Source of the DNA: RBG-16-66-20 sp036560705
Lineage (GTDB): Bacteria > Pseudomonadota > Gammaproteobacteria > Burkholderiales > SG8-39
Direction of reading: 5' to 3'
DNA: 64,000 bases
NCBI GenBank assembly: GCA_036560705.1
Contig: DATBQR010000010.1
Location: 44,637-108,636, forward strand
The notes beneath the pieces are model-generated. The model was not told where the DNA came from. It did not search any database and saw nothing but the letters and a program-made list of their open reading frames with translations. Positions 10,328 to 17,747 of the stretch are shown in pieces (the stretch's first letter is position 1; the number at the start of each line of letters is the position of its first letter). A program made the position numbers and the translations under genes.

Positions 10328-10348
10328 TTACATGCTGTTAGCATGCAA
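10328..10348. promoter_or_regulatory. Candidate MarR operator between divergent marR and hyuA
   Basis: TTACATGCT (10328-10336) and AGCATGCAA (10340-10348) form an inverted repeat with eight of nine matches and a three-base spacer. It lies in the 36-base gap between two divergent genes, one of which encodes a MarR protein. It covers an in-frame ATG at 10332, which argues for the hyuA start at 10353. Confidence 0.65.
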
Positions 10349-10352
10349 GTCC

Positions 10353-12431
10353 ATGGCTACTCCCCGGGCTCGCCTCGCCGCCGACATCGGCGGCACCTTC
10401 ACCGACGTGGTGCTGGAGCATGCCGGCCGGCGCCATTCGGCCAAGGTGCTGACCACGCCGCGCGCGCCCGAGGCGGGCATGCTCGAAGGGATCGCGAAAG
10501 TGCTGGCTGCCGCGGGGCTCGTCCCCGGCGATGTCGGCGTCCTGGTGCACGGCACCACGCTCGCCACCAACGCGCTGATCGAACGCAAGGGCGCGCGCAC
10601 TGCGTTCGTCACCACTGCGGGCTTTCGCGATGTGCTCGAGATGGGCTACGAGAAGCGCTACGAGCACTACGACCTCAACCTCGAGCTGCCGCCGCCGCTG
10701 GTGCCCAGGGGGCTTCGGTTTGCCGCGACGGAACGGATGACCGCGAAAGGGAAGATTGAAACGCCTTTCGATCTCAAGGGTTTTGACCACCTGGTCGGAA
10801 AAATAAAAAGCGCCAACGTCGAAGCCGTCGCCGTCGGCTTCCTGCATTCCTACGTAAATGACGTCCATGAAAAACAGGCGGAGAAACTGCTCGCCGCCGC
10901 TCTGCCCGGCCTGTCCATCACGCTCTCTTCCGCCGTATGCCCGGAGATGCGCGAGTACGAGCGCTTTTCCACTGCCTGCGCCAACGCCTATGTGCAACCG
11001 CTCATGTCCGGCTACCTGGCGAGGCTCGCCGCGGAGCTGAAGCGGCGCGGCTTCGGCTGCCCGTTGTATCTGATGACTTCCGGCGGCGGCCTCACCACAC
11101 TGGAGACCGCGCGCCGCTTCCCGGTGCGCCTGGTGGAATCCGGCCCCGCCGGCGGCGCGATCCTCGCCGCCGGTATCGCGCGCGAAACCGGCATCGCCGA
11201 GGTGCTGTCCTTCGACATGGGCGGCACCACCGCCAAGATCTGCTACATCAGTGGCGGCCGCCCGGAGCAGTCGCGCAAGTTCGAGGTGGCGCGCGTCTGG
11301 CGCAACCTGAAGGGCAGCGGCCTGCCGCTGCGCGTGCCGGTGACCGAGATGGTCGAGATCGGCGCCGGCGGCGGCTCCATCGCGCGCCTGGACGAACTCA
11401 AGCGCATCCAGGTCGGGCCGGCGAGCGCCGGCGCGGAACCCGGCCCCGCCTGCTACGGCCGCGGCGGTACAGAACCGACGGTGACGGATGCCGACGTCGC
11501 GCTGGGCCGCGTTGACCCGCTGGCGTTCGCTGGCGGAACCATTCAGTTGAATTTTCAAAAAGCAAAAAACACAATTCTCGCGCGCATCGGCACGCCGCTC
11601 GGCCTGGATGCGAACTGGGCGGCCGCCGGCATCGGCGAGATCGTCGAGGAGAACATGGCGAGCGCCGCGCGCGTGCACGCCATCGAGCGCGGCAAAGTCG
11701 CCGAGCGCTGCACCATGATCGCCTTCGGCGGCGGCGCGCCGCTGCACGCCGCGCGCCTGGCGGCAAAGCTCGGCGTGGGCAAGGTGCTGGTGCCGGTGGA
11801 CGCAAGCGTCGGCTCGGCCGTCGGCTTCCTGCGTGCGCCGGTGTCGTTCGAGGTCGTCCGCAGTTTGCTATTGCGGGATGATTCCTTTGAATTTTCACGG
11901 GCAAATCTTTTCCTGGGGAAAATGCAAGACGAAGCCTCAGCCATCGTCTCCGCCGGCGCGCTGGGCGCGAAGCTGCAGGCGCATCGCTCGGTGGAGATGC
12001 GCTACGAAGGCCAGGGCCACGAAATCTCCGTGCCGCTGCCGGCCGGCAAGCTGCGGGCCGCGGACGCGAAGAAGCTGCGCGCAGCCTACGAAGCGCGCTA
12101 CGAACAGCAGTTCGGCCTCAGGATTGCGGACGTCCCCGTGGAGTTTCTGGCCTGGTCCGTCAATGTCTCGACTGTTGCCGCCGACAGGAAGAATTCGAAT
12201 AAAAAAATAAAAAAATCCAGGGCAATTCCGGGAAGCAAACGGGCGGTCTTCGATCCCGCTTCGGGAAAGCTGGAAAGCATCCCTTCGTTCCGGCGCCAGG
12301 ATCTTGCGCCCGGCATGCAGCTCGCCGGGCCGGCGCTGGTCGCCGAGCCGCAGACCACCACGCTGGTGCCGCGGGGCTGGCGCTGCAGCGTCGCCGCCGC
12401 AGGACACCTGATTCTCGAGAGAACAAAATGA
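10353..12431 (+). CDS. hyuA: Hydantoinase/oxoprolinase A subunit HyuA
   Basis: This 692-residue subunit belongs to the ATP-dependent hydantoinase/5-oxoprolinase/acetone-carboxylase group. It carries the actin-like ATP site LAADIGGTFTDVVLE at the N-terminus, TNALIERKGARTAFVTTAGFRD, SGPAGG and a second phosphate loop SFDMGGTTAKICYI. ATG 10353 is preferred over ATG 10332, which lies inside the candidate operator. Its stop overlaps hyuB as ATGA. Four islands of unusually A/T-rich, rare codons occur inside the gene, near 10741-10810, 11541-11577, 11871-11928 and 12188-12222. The amide substrate is unknown; HyuA and HyuB act together as one enzyme. Confidence 0.9.
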   Translation: MATPRARLAADIGGTFTDVVLEHAGRRHSAKVLTTPRAPEAGMLEGIAKVLAAAGLVPGDVGVLVHGTTLATNALIERKGARTAFVTTAGFRDVLEMGYEKRYEHYDLNLELPPPLVPRGLRFAATERMTAKGKIETPFDLKGFDHLVGKIKSANVEAVAVGFLHSYVNDVHEKQAEKLLAAALPGLSITLSSAVCPEMREYERFSTACANAYVQPLMSGYLARLAAELKRRGFGCPLYLMTSGGGLTTLETARRFPVRLVESGPAGGAILAAGIARETGIAEVLSFDMGGTTAKICYISGGRPEQSRKFEVARVWRNLKGSGLPLRVPVTEMVEIGAGGGSIARLDELKRIQVGPASAGAEPGPACYGRGGTEPTVTDADVALGRVDPLAFAGGTIQLNFQKAKNTILARIGTPLGLDANWAAAGIGEIVEENMASAARVHAIERGKVAERCTMIAFGGGAPLHAARLAAKLGVGKVLVPVDASVGSAVGFLRAPVSFEVVRSLLLRDDSFEFSRANLFLGKMQDEASAIVSAGALGAKLQAHRSVEMRYEGQGHEISVPLPAGKLRAADAKKLRAAYEARYEQQFGLRIADVPVEFLAWSVNVSTVAADRKNSNKKIKKSRAIPGSKRAVFDPASGKLESIPSFRRQDLAPGMQLAGPALVAEPQTTTLVPRGWRCSVAAAGHLILERTK

Positions 12432-14002
12432 AAACTCAGAAGCAGCAATTGATCCGCCAAATCCTGTGGAACCGCCTGATCGCGGTGGTCGAGGAGCAGG
12501 CCAACGTGCTGCTCAAGACCGCCTTCGGGCCGATCACGCGCGAGGCGGGCGACCTGTCGGCCGGCGTCTACGACACGAAGGGCCGCATGCTCGCCCAGGC
12601 GGTCACCGGCACGCCCGGGCACGTGAACACCATGGCGACGGCGGTGGCGCATTTCCTCGAGCGCTTCCCCGCGCGCACGCTCAAGCCGGGCGACGTGCTG
12701 GTGACCAACGATCCGTGGATGGGCACCGGGCACCTGTTCGATTTCGTCACCGTGACGCCGGCGTTCCTGAAGAAGAAGCTGATCGGCTTCTTCGCCTCCA
12801 CCTGCCACGTCATCGACATCGGCGGGCGCGGCTTCGTGGCGGAGGCGACCTCGGTCTACGAGGAAGGCCTGCACGTGCCGCACATGAAATTGATCGATAC
12901 CGGCAAAAGGAACGAAACCCTGTTCGCGATGCTGATGAGCAACGTGCGCGAGCCCATGCAGGTGCGCGGCGACATCCTGGGTCTCGTATCGTGCAACGAA
13001 GTGGCGGCGCGGCGTCTGGCAGCGATGCTGGAAGAATTCGGCCTCAGCGAACTCGACGCGCTGGGCGAGTACATCGTCTCGACTTCGCGCGCTTCGATGC
13101 GCGAAGCGGTGCGCAAGCTGCCGCGCGGCACCTGGAGCGCTTCGATGCTGCTGGACGGCTACGAGTCGCCCATCGAGCTGAAGGCCGCGCTCACCGTGAG
13201 CGGGGATGGCATCCACGTCGACTACGCCGGCAGCTCGCCCGCCTCGCGCTTCGGCATCAATTCGCCCAAGTGCTACACCGACGCCTACACCTCGTTCGGC
13301 GTGAAGTGCATCGTCGCGCCCGGCATCCCGAACAACGCCGGCTCGCTGGAAGTCGTCACCGTTTCCGCGCCGGAGGATTCCATCGTGCATCCCCTCCGTC
13401 CCCGCGCGGTCACTGCCCGTCATGTCATCGGCCAGATGCTGCCCGAACTCGTATTCGACTGTTTCGACGAACCGCTCGCGGGCAAGGTCCCCGCGGAGGG
13501 CGCCGGCAGCATGTGGGTGCTCGGCCTCTCGGGCGGGCCGCAGGTCGAAGGCGCGCGGCCGGACGCGACGCGCTTCAACGCCATCTCCATCGGCATCGGC
13601 GGCATGGGCGCGCGCCCGGCCAAGGCCGGCCTCTCCACCACCGCCTTCCCGAGCGGCGTCGGCGCGATCCCGGTGGAAATCACCGAAGCGCAGTCGCCGC
13701 TCCTCTTCCGCCGGCGCGAATTCGCCGACGGCTCGGGCGGCGGCGGCAAACAGCAGGGCGGCCTGGGCGCGGTGATCGAGATCGAGAGCACCGAGGCGGC
13801 GCCTTTCAGCATCGCCTGCGCCACCTTCGACCGCCGCCGCAACCCCGCGCGCGGCCGCGCCGGCGGCGCCGACGGCCGCGTCGGCCGCGTCACCCTCGCC
13901 AGCGGCAAGGTTCTCCCCGGCAAGGAAACGTACGTGGTGCCCGCAGGCGATCGTCTCATCGCCGAGATGCCCGGCGGCGGCGGCTACGGCAAGAAATCCT
14001 GA
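12428..14002 (+). CDS. hyuB: Hydantoinase/oxoprolinase B subunit HyuB
   Basis: This 524-residue protein is the partner of HyuA. Motifs ILWNRLIAVVEEQANVLLKTAF, REAGDLSAGVYD, VLVTNDPWMGTGHLFDF and the C-terminal GSGGGGKQQGG and PGGGGYG segments are typical of hydantoinase_B. Together the pair hydrolyses a cyclic imide or lactam amide bond with ATP. It ends 11 bases before the convergent response-regulator gene, so the divergent unit ends here. Confidence 0.92.
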   Translation: MKTQKQQLIRQILWNRLIAVVEEQANVLLKTAFGPITREAGDLSAGVYDTKGRMLAQAVTGTPGHVNTMATAVAHFLERFPARTLKPGDVLVTNDPWMGTGHLFDFVTVTPAFLKKKLIGFFASTCHVIDIGGRGFVAEATSVYEEGLHVPHMKLIDTGKRNETLFAMLMSNVREPMQVRGDILGLVSCNEVAARRLAAMLEEFGLSELDALGEYIVSTSRASMREAVRKLPRGTWSASMLLDGYESPIELKAALTVSGDGIHVDYAGSSPASRFGINSPKCYTDAYTSFGVKCIVAPGIPNNAGSLEVVTVSAPEDSIVHPLRPRAVTARHVIGQMLPELVFDCFDEPLAGKVPAEGAGSMWVLGLSGGPQVEGARPDATRFNAISIGIGGMGARPAKAGLSTTAFPSGVGAIPVEITEAQSPLLFRRREFADGSGGGGKQQGGLGAVIEIESTEAAPFSIACATFDRRRNPARGRAGGADGRVGRVTLASGKVLPGKETYVVPAGDRLIAEMPGGGGYGKKS

Positions 14003-14013
14003 ATTCCCGCCGG

Positions 14014-14577
14014 TCAGCCGGCGACGACGGTCTGGATGGCTTCGAGCAGGACGCTGGGCAGCACCGGCTTGGTGATGTAGCCGTTGGCGCCCAACTGCAG
14101 GCCGCGCGCCACGTCTTTCCCCTCGCCGAGCGAGGTCAGCAGCAGCACCGGGATGTCGGCGAGCGCCGGGTGGTGGCGGATCCGGTTCAGCACGTCGAAG
14201 CCGTTGGCATCGGGCAGCAGGACATCGAGCAGCACCAGGTGCGGAGCGGGCTTGCCGGCCAGACCCTGCACGATCTCGGCGCGGTTGCGCGCGCGCAGCG
14301 TCTGGCAGCCGAAGGTGTGCACCACTTTTTCGATCAGCATCGCCATGCCCTCGTCGTCCTCGACGATCAGCACGCGTATCTTGTGCGGGTTGAGCAGCTT
14401 GCGCACGGGCCTGTCGCCCTCGACGAGTACGCGCGTGTAGTAGCCTTTTTCCCTCAGCGCCGCCGCGCCGATCGTGCCCAGCCGGTCGACGTCGCGCTCG
14501 TCCTGCGCCGACAGTACCGGCTCGGGCACCGTGTACTGGACGCTGAAATGCTGGCTGAGGTCGAGGTCTTCTGACAT
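14014..14577 (-). CDS. Stand-alone response regulator (receiver domain)
   Basis: This 187-residue protein has an N-terminal stretch of about 65 residues with no recognised domain, then a CheY-like receiver: acidic pocket VLIVEDDEG, phospho-acceptor aspartate in LVLLDVLLPDANGF, threonine in VLLLTSLG and lysine in GYITKPV. There is no output domain after it. ATG 14577 (MSEDLDLSQ) is chosen; the frame runs further upstream but without family character. No histidine kinase is adjacent, so the partner is elsewhere. It may signal by protein contact. Confidence 0.82.
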   Translation of the reverse strand: MSEDLDLSQHFSVQYTVPEPVLSAQDERDVDRLGTIGAAALREKGYYTRVLVEGDRPVRKLLNPHKIRVLIVEDDEGMAMLIEKVVHTFGCQTLRARNRAEIVQGLAGKPAPHLVLLDVLLPDANGFDVLNRIRHHPALADIPVLLLTSLGEGKDVARGLQLGANGYITKPVLPSVLLEAIQTVVAG

Positions 14578-14612
14578 CCGGCGCCATTCTAGCCTTGCGC
14601 CGGAATGGGCCG

Positions 14613-15920
14613 CTAGGAGGAAGGCTGCGCCAAGTCCGCTTTCGTGGCCGGTACGGAGTAGCTCGCGTCCGGGTGCTTCGGCAGCGATTCCTCCCATGCC
14701 AGGTAGCGCGAGCGCAGCGCGGCGAGGCGCGCGGGTTCGCGCTTGCCGAAGTTGGCCCGCTCGCGCTCGTCCCGCGCCAGGTTGAAGAGGAACTCGTCGC
14801 CTTCGACCGACAGGTATTTCCAGTCGCCCGCGCGCAGCGCTTTCTGGTTCCGGTAGAGCATTTTCCAGTACAACTCGCGCTCGAAAGTCTTTTTCGGCTT
14901 CTGCAGCACGTCCAACAGGCTCTTGCCGTCCAGCGGATAATTTTTATCCGGCGAGACCTTTGCAATGTCCAGAATGGTGGCGACCCAGTCCATGGTGATC
15001 GCCTGCTGCGTCGTGACACCCCCGGCCTTCACCTTCGCGGGCCAGCGCACGATGTAGGGCACGCGGATGCCGCCCTCGAGCAGGTCCATTTTCCTGCCGA
15101 CGAGCGGCCAGGTGTCGGAGAAGCGCTCGCCGCCGTTGTCGCTGGTGAAGACGACGACGGTGTTTCTCTCGAGTTTTAGTTTTTTCAATGAAAATAAAAT
15201 TCGGCCAATTCCCTCGTCCATCTGCCGGATCATGGTTCGATAGGTCGCCACCGAGCCGCCGTCGAAGTGGTAGATCTTGCTCGGAACCTGCGCGATGCGC
15301 TTCGATTCGTCTTCGTCGGCGCGCGTCAGCCAGGGCCAGTGCGGCGCGTTGTAATGCACGGAGAGGAAAAACGGCTGCCGCTTTTTTCTCCTGATGAATG
15401 AAACCGCTTTTTCGGAAATCAGATCCGTGAGATATCCCTTGCGGAACACCTCCTTCTCGCCTTCCCACAGGTCGTGGTTGCCCGCGGTGTCCTTGTGGCT
15501 GAAGTAGTCCATGCCGCCCGACAGCGCGCCGAAGAATTCCTCGTAGCCGCTCTTCAAGGGACCGAAGTGCGGCGGATAGCCGAGGTGCCACTTGCCGGCG
15601 AGGCCGGTGGCGTAGCCGGCGTCGCGCAGCAGCGAAGGCAGCGTCGGGTGCGACGGCGGCAGCCCGAGGCCGGCGTCGCCGCGCGCGTTGCTGCGGATCG
15701 GCTCGTCCGCCCCGCCGCGCAGCCGGTGCTGCCAGCGGCCGGTCATCAGCGCGAAGCGCGTCGGCGAGCAGACCGAGGAGTTGGCGTAGCCCTGCGTGAA
15801 ACGCAGTCCCCCGCGCGCCAGGCGGTCGAGCGCGGGGGAGCAAGCCGATCTTCCGCCGTAACAACCCAGGTCGGCGTACCCCAGGTCGTCGGCCAGGATG
15901 AAAATGAAATTCGGCTGCAA
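14613..15920 (-). CDS. Type I sulfatase (alkaline-phosphatase superfamily)
   Basis: This 435-residue enzyme should hydrolyse a sulfate ester. It begins QPNFIFILADDLGYADLGCYGG, with metal-binding Asp11-Asp12, and has the sulfatase signature C-S-P-T-R at 51-55, where Cys51 would be converted to formylglycine. GKWHLG follows. The start codon is TTG 15920, one base after the stop of the TPR gene, and no signal peptide precedes the catalytic domain, which is unusual for this mostly exported family. No formylglycine-generating enzyme is in the window. Several A/T-rich rare-codon islands lie in it (near 14935, 15165-15205 and 15379-15420). Confidence 0.88.
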   Translation of the reverse strand: MQPNFIFILADDLGYADLGCYGGRSACSPALDRLARGGLRFTQGYANSSVCSPTRFALMTGRWQHRLRGGADEPIRSNARGDAGLGLPPSHPTLPSLLRDAGYATGLAGKWHLGYPPHFGPLKSGYEEFFGALSGGMDYFSHKDTAGNHDLWEGEKEVFRKGYLTDLISEKAVSFIRRKKRQPFFLSVHYNAPHWPWLTRADEDESKRIAQVPSKIYHFDGGSVATYRTMIRQMDEGIGRILFSLKKLKLERNTVVVFTSDNGGERFSDTWPLVGRKMDLLEGGIRVPYIVRWPAKVKAGGVTTQQAITMDWVATILDIAKVSPDKNYPLDGKSLLDVLQKPKKTFERELYWKMLYRNQKALRAGDWKYLSVEGDEFLFNLARDERERANFGKREPARLAALRSRYLAWEESLPKHPDASYSVPATKADLAQPSS

Positions 15921-15921
15921 A

Positions 15922-16431
15922 TTACTTCGGCGCCTGCGCCTGCCTCTGCTCTTGCGCCGCCACCGCCAGCTTGAGCGCCTTGTATTCCCGGCAGCCGGCG
16001 CCGCAGAGCTTCTCGAGTTCGGCCAGATGCTCGCGCGCCTTCACCACGTTGCCCGTCATCAGGTAGGCCTCGCCGATGTACTCGTGCGCGCCGAGGTGGC
16101 GCGGATCGAGGCGCAGCGCCTCGTTGTAGTGGCGGAACACTTCGTCCATGGCCGGGTTCGGGCCCTTGCGGATCGAATAGGCGTACAGGTTGTGGGCGTC
16201 GGCGCTCTGCGGATCGCGCTGCACCGCCTGCCGCAGGAGGGCCTGCGCTGCCGTCCAGTCCTGCCGCGCGATCGCCGCGCGCGCCGATTCGAGCTGCTCG
16301 CTCTTCTTGTCCGGGTCCTTCGGGTCCGGCTTCGGGTCGGGCTTGGGAGTGTCCATCGCGAACGCCGTCGCAGCGGTGAACAGGGCTATCATAAGTGCAT
16401 GAATCGAAGCGTTCTTCAGGGCGGCTTTCAT
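15922..16431 (-). CDS. Exported TPR-repeat protein
   Basis: This 169-residue protein has a signal peptide (about 25 residues, ending TAFA), then a low-complexity Lys/Pro/Asp segment (TPKPDPKPDPKD) and two or three TPR motifs such as YNEALRLDPRHLGAHEYIGEAYLMTGN. It probably acts as a periplasmic scaffold. AGGAGA five bases before ATG 16431 supports the start. The sulfatase begins one base after its stop, so the two are co-translated and may be functionally linked. Confidence 0.75.
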   Translation of the reverse strand: MKAALKNASIHALMIALFTAATAFAMDTPKPDPKPDPKDPDKKSEQLESARAAIARQDWTAAQALLRQAVQRDPQSADAHNLYAYSIRKGPNPAMDEVFRHYNEALRLDPRHLGAHEYIGEAYLMTGNVVKAREHLAELEKLCGAGCREYKALKLAVAAQEQRQAQAPK

Positions 16432-17088
16432 CGGGATCTCCTGTGGATGCTGTTGGCCATTACGTTAACATGCGCCCCGCTGGATGCAACCCCGGCGCTG
16501 GCGGGTTCTCCAATGGGTCGCGCCGAAGCGCTGGCCGCCCTGGAAAACGTCGTTCCCGAGCGACGCGCCGAGGCAGTCGCCTGGATCGCCGCCCACGGCC
16601 GCATGGCCGACCAGCCGCTGCTGCTCAAGCGCCTGCGCGACGGCGAGGATGCCGTGCGCCGCCTCGCCGAGCGGGGCCTGTGGGCGCTGTGGAGCCGCTC
16701 CGGCGACGCGGCCATCGACCGGCTCATGGAAAGCGGCGGCGAGCTGATGCAGGCCGGCCGCCACCAGGAAGCCATCGCGGTGTTCACGGAAATCATCCGG
16801 CGCAAGCCCTCGTTCGCCGAGGGCTGGAACAAGCGCGCCACGGCGTATTTCCTGGCGGGCGACTTCAAGCGCTCGCTCGCCGACTGCGACGAAGTGATGA
16901 AACGCAACCCGAGCCATTTCGGCGCGCTCTCCGGCTACGGCCAGATCTACTTCCAGCTCGAGCAGTACGACGAGGCCGTCGAATACTGGCGCCGCGCGCT
17001 CGAGGTGAATCCCAACATGCAGGGTGTGGAAGGCAGTATCCGGCGCGTCGAGGAACTGCTGAAGGAAAAGCGCAGCCGCACGATTTAG
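16399..17088 (+). CDS. Exported TPR-repeat protein, divergent copy
   Basis: This protein of up to 229 residues has a basic N-terminus and hydrophobic segment (LLWMLLAITLTC), consistent with a signal peptide ending near PALA. HEAT-like helical sequence and at least two TPR repeats follow (AIAVFTEIIRRKPSFAEGWNKRA, SLADCDEVMKRNP, AVEYWRRALEVNP). Starting at ATG 16399 it overlaps the divergent TPR gene by 33 bases. ATG 16447 would avoid that but loses the positive N-region. The function is probably protein-protein interaction. Confidence 0.7.
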   Translation: MNRSVLQGGFHRDLLWMLLAITLTCAPLDATPALAGSPMGRAEALAALENVVPERRAEAVAWIAAHGRMADQPLLLKRLRDGEDAVRRLAERGLWALWSRSGDAAIDRLMESGGELMQAGRHQEAIAVFTEIIRRKPSFAEGWNKRATAYFLAGDFKRSLADCDEVMKRNPSHFGALSGYGQIYFQLEQYDEAVEYWRRALEVNPNMQGVEGSIRRVEELLKEKRSRTI

Positions 17089-17127
17089 GCGGCTCGCTCC
17101 AGGGATCACCGCAGCCGCACGATTTAG
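17071..17127. repeat. 18-base direct repeat at convergent gene ends
   Basis: CGCAGCCGCACGATTTAG occurs exactly at 17071-17088 and again at 17110-17127, a 39-base period. The first copy is the 3' end of the TPR gene including its stop. The second contains the stop of the truncated ferredoxin gene on the other strand. It looks like a small tandem duplication that marks a rearrangement. Confidence 0.8.
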
Positions 17128-17303
17128 CGCGGGCCGCAGTACTCGAGCCCTTCGATCACCAGCACCCGGCAGGTGGAGCACTTGGCGTTGCCGCCGCAGA
17201 CGTACGTATGGGGGATGCCGTTGTCGAGCGAGGCGCGCAGCAGCGTCGCGCCGGGGCCGCTGTCGATCGTCCTGCCGTCCGTCAGGTAACGGATTCGAGG
17301 CAT
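17124..17303 (-). CDS. Truncated 2Fe-2S ferredoxin
   Basis: This 59-residue protein contains the plant/cyclase-type ferredoxin core: TIDSGPGATLLRASLDNGIPH, then cysteines in YVCGGNAKCSTCRVLV. Intact relatives run about 100-110 residues and carry the fourth cluster cysteine some 30 residues later. Here the frame stops after EYCGPR, inside the duplicated 18-base repeat, so the C-terminal half is missing. No other frame downstream resembles the missing part. The start ATG 17303 lies inside the end of marR (22-base overlap). It is probably a decaying gene, although Cys56 could in principle serve as ligand. Confidence 0.6.
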   Translation of the reverse strand: MPRIRYLTDGRTIDSGPGATLLRASLDNGIPHTYVCGGNAKCSTCRVLVIEGLEYCGPR

Positions 17304-17701
17304 GCCGCGAACGACAGCAGCTCGGCGCGGTGAAGGCGCGCGAGTTGCTCCAGGCGCTGCTCGCCTTTGGGCGTCAGGTGCACCTCCACCCGGCGCATGT
17401 CGCCGCGGCTCCTGTTGCGCACGACCAATCCGGCCGCCGCGCACCTGGAGACCAGCGCCACGACCCCGTGATGCCTGGCCTGGAGGCGTTCAGCGAGCTC
17501 CATGACCGTCGCCCATTCGCGGCCGGGGAAGCCCTTGATCTGCAGCATGAGCTGGTATTGCAGCGGGGTTATTCCCTTGCTGTGGCTCGCCTGCTCGCTG
17601 AACCGGAGGAAGCGGCGCAGCTGATAGCGAAAGCGGGCGAGCGCCTCGATGTCGTCTTTCGACATCTTCTGTCCGGATGCCTCGGTGTTCTCCTGTTGCA
17701 T
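17282..17701 (-). CDS. MarR-family transcriptional regulator (second)
   Basis: This 139-residue winged-helix protein reads ITPLQYQLMLQIKGFPGREWATVMELAERLQARHHGVVALVSRC, with the wing VRNRSRGDMRRVEVHLTPKGEQRL. It is only distantly related to the other MarR in the window. ATG 17701 gives MQQENTEAS; an alternative is ATG 17665 (MSKDDIEAL). A perfect 29-base palindrome ends five bases upstream of 17701, so autoregulation is very likely. The ferredoxin remnant overlaps its 3' end. Its targets are unknown. Confidence 0.85.
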   Translation of the reverse strand: MQQENTEASGQKMSKDDIEALARFRYQLRRFLRFSEQASHSKGITPLQYQLMLQIKGFPGREWATVMELAERLQARHHGVVALVSRCAAAGLVVRNRSRGDMRRVEVHLTPKGEQRLEQLARLHRAELLSFAACLESVT

Positions 17702-17705
17702 CCCG

Positions 17706-17734
17706 GCAGGTATATCACATCGTGATATACCTGC
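17706..17734. promoter_or_regulatory. Perfect palindrome, probable MarR operator
   Basis: GCAGGTATATCAC (17706-17718) and GTGATATACCTGC (17722-17734) are exact inverted repeats with a three-base spacer. They sit between the PAS-GGDEF-EAL stop (17748) and the marR start (17701). The only room for the marR promoter is this segment or the end of the preceding gene, so bound protein would block transcription. Length and symmetry fit a MarR dimer site. Confidence 0.75.
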
Positions 17735-17747
17735 ACCAGACGCGGTG

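Noticed and set aside
12098..15019. A minus-strand open frame of about 970 codons across hyuB and neighbouring genes
   Set aside because: It spans three unrelated genes in the wrong frames, has no domain-like sequence, and hyuAB on the other strand is unmistakable.
15898..16398. Longer N-terminus for the plus-strand TPR gene starting near 15898
   Set aside because: That part would be fully antisense to the signal-peptide-bearing TPR gene at 15922-16431 and reads as Arg/Leu-rich shadow sequence.
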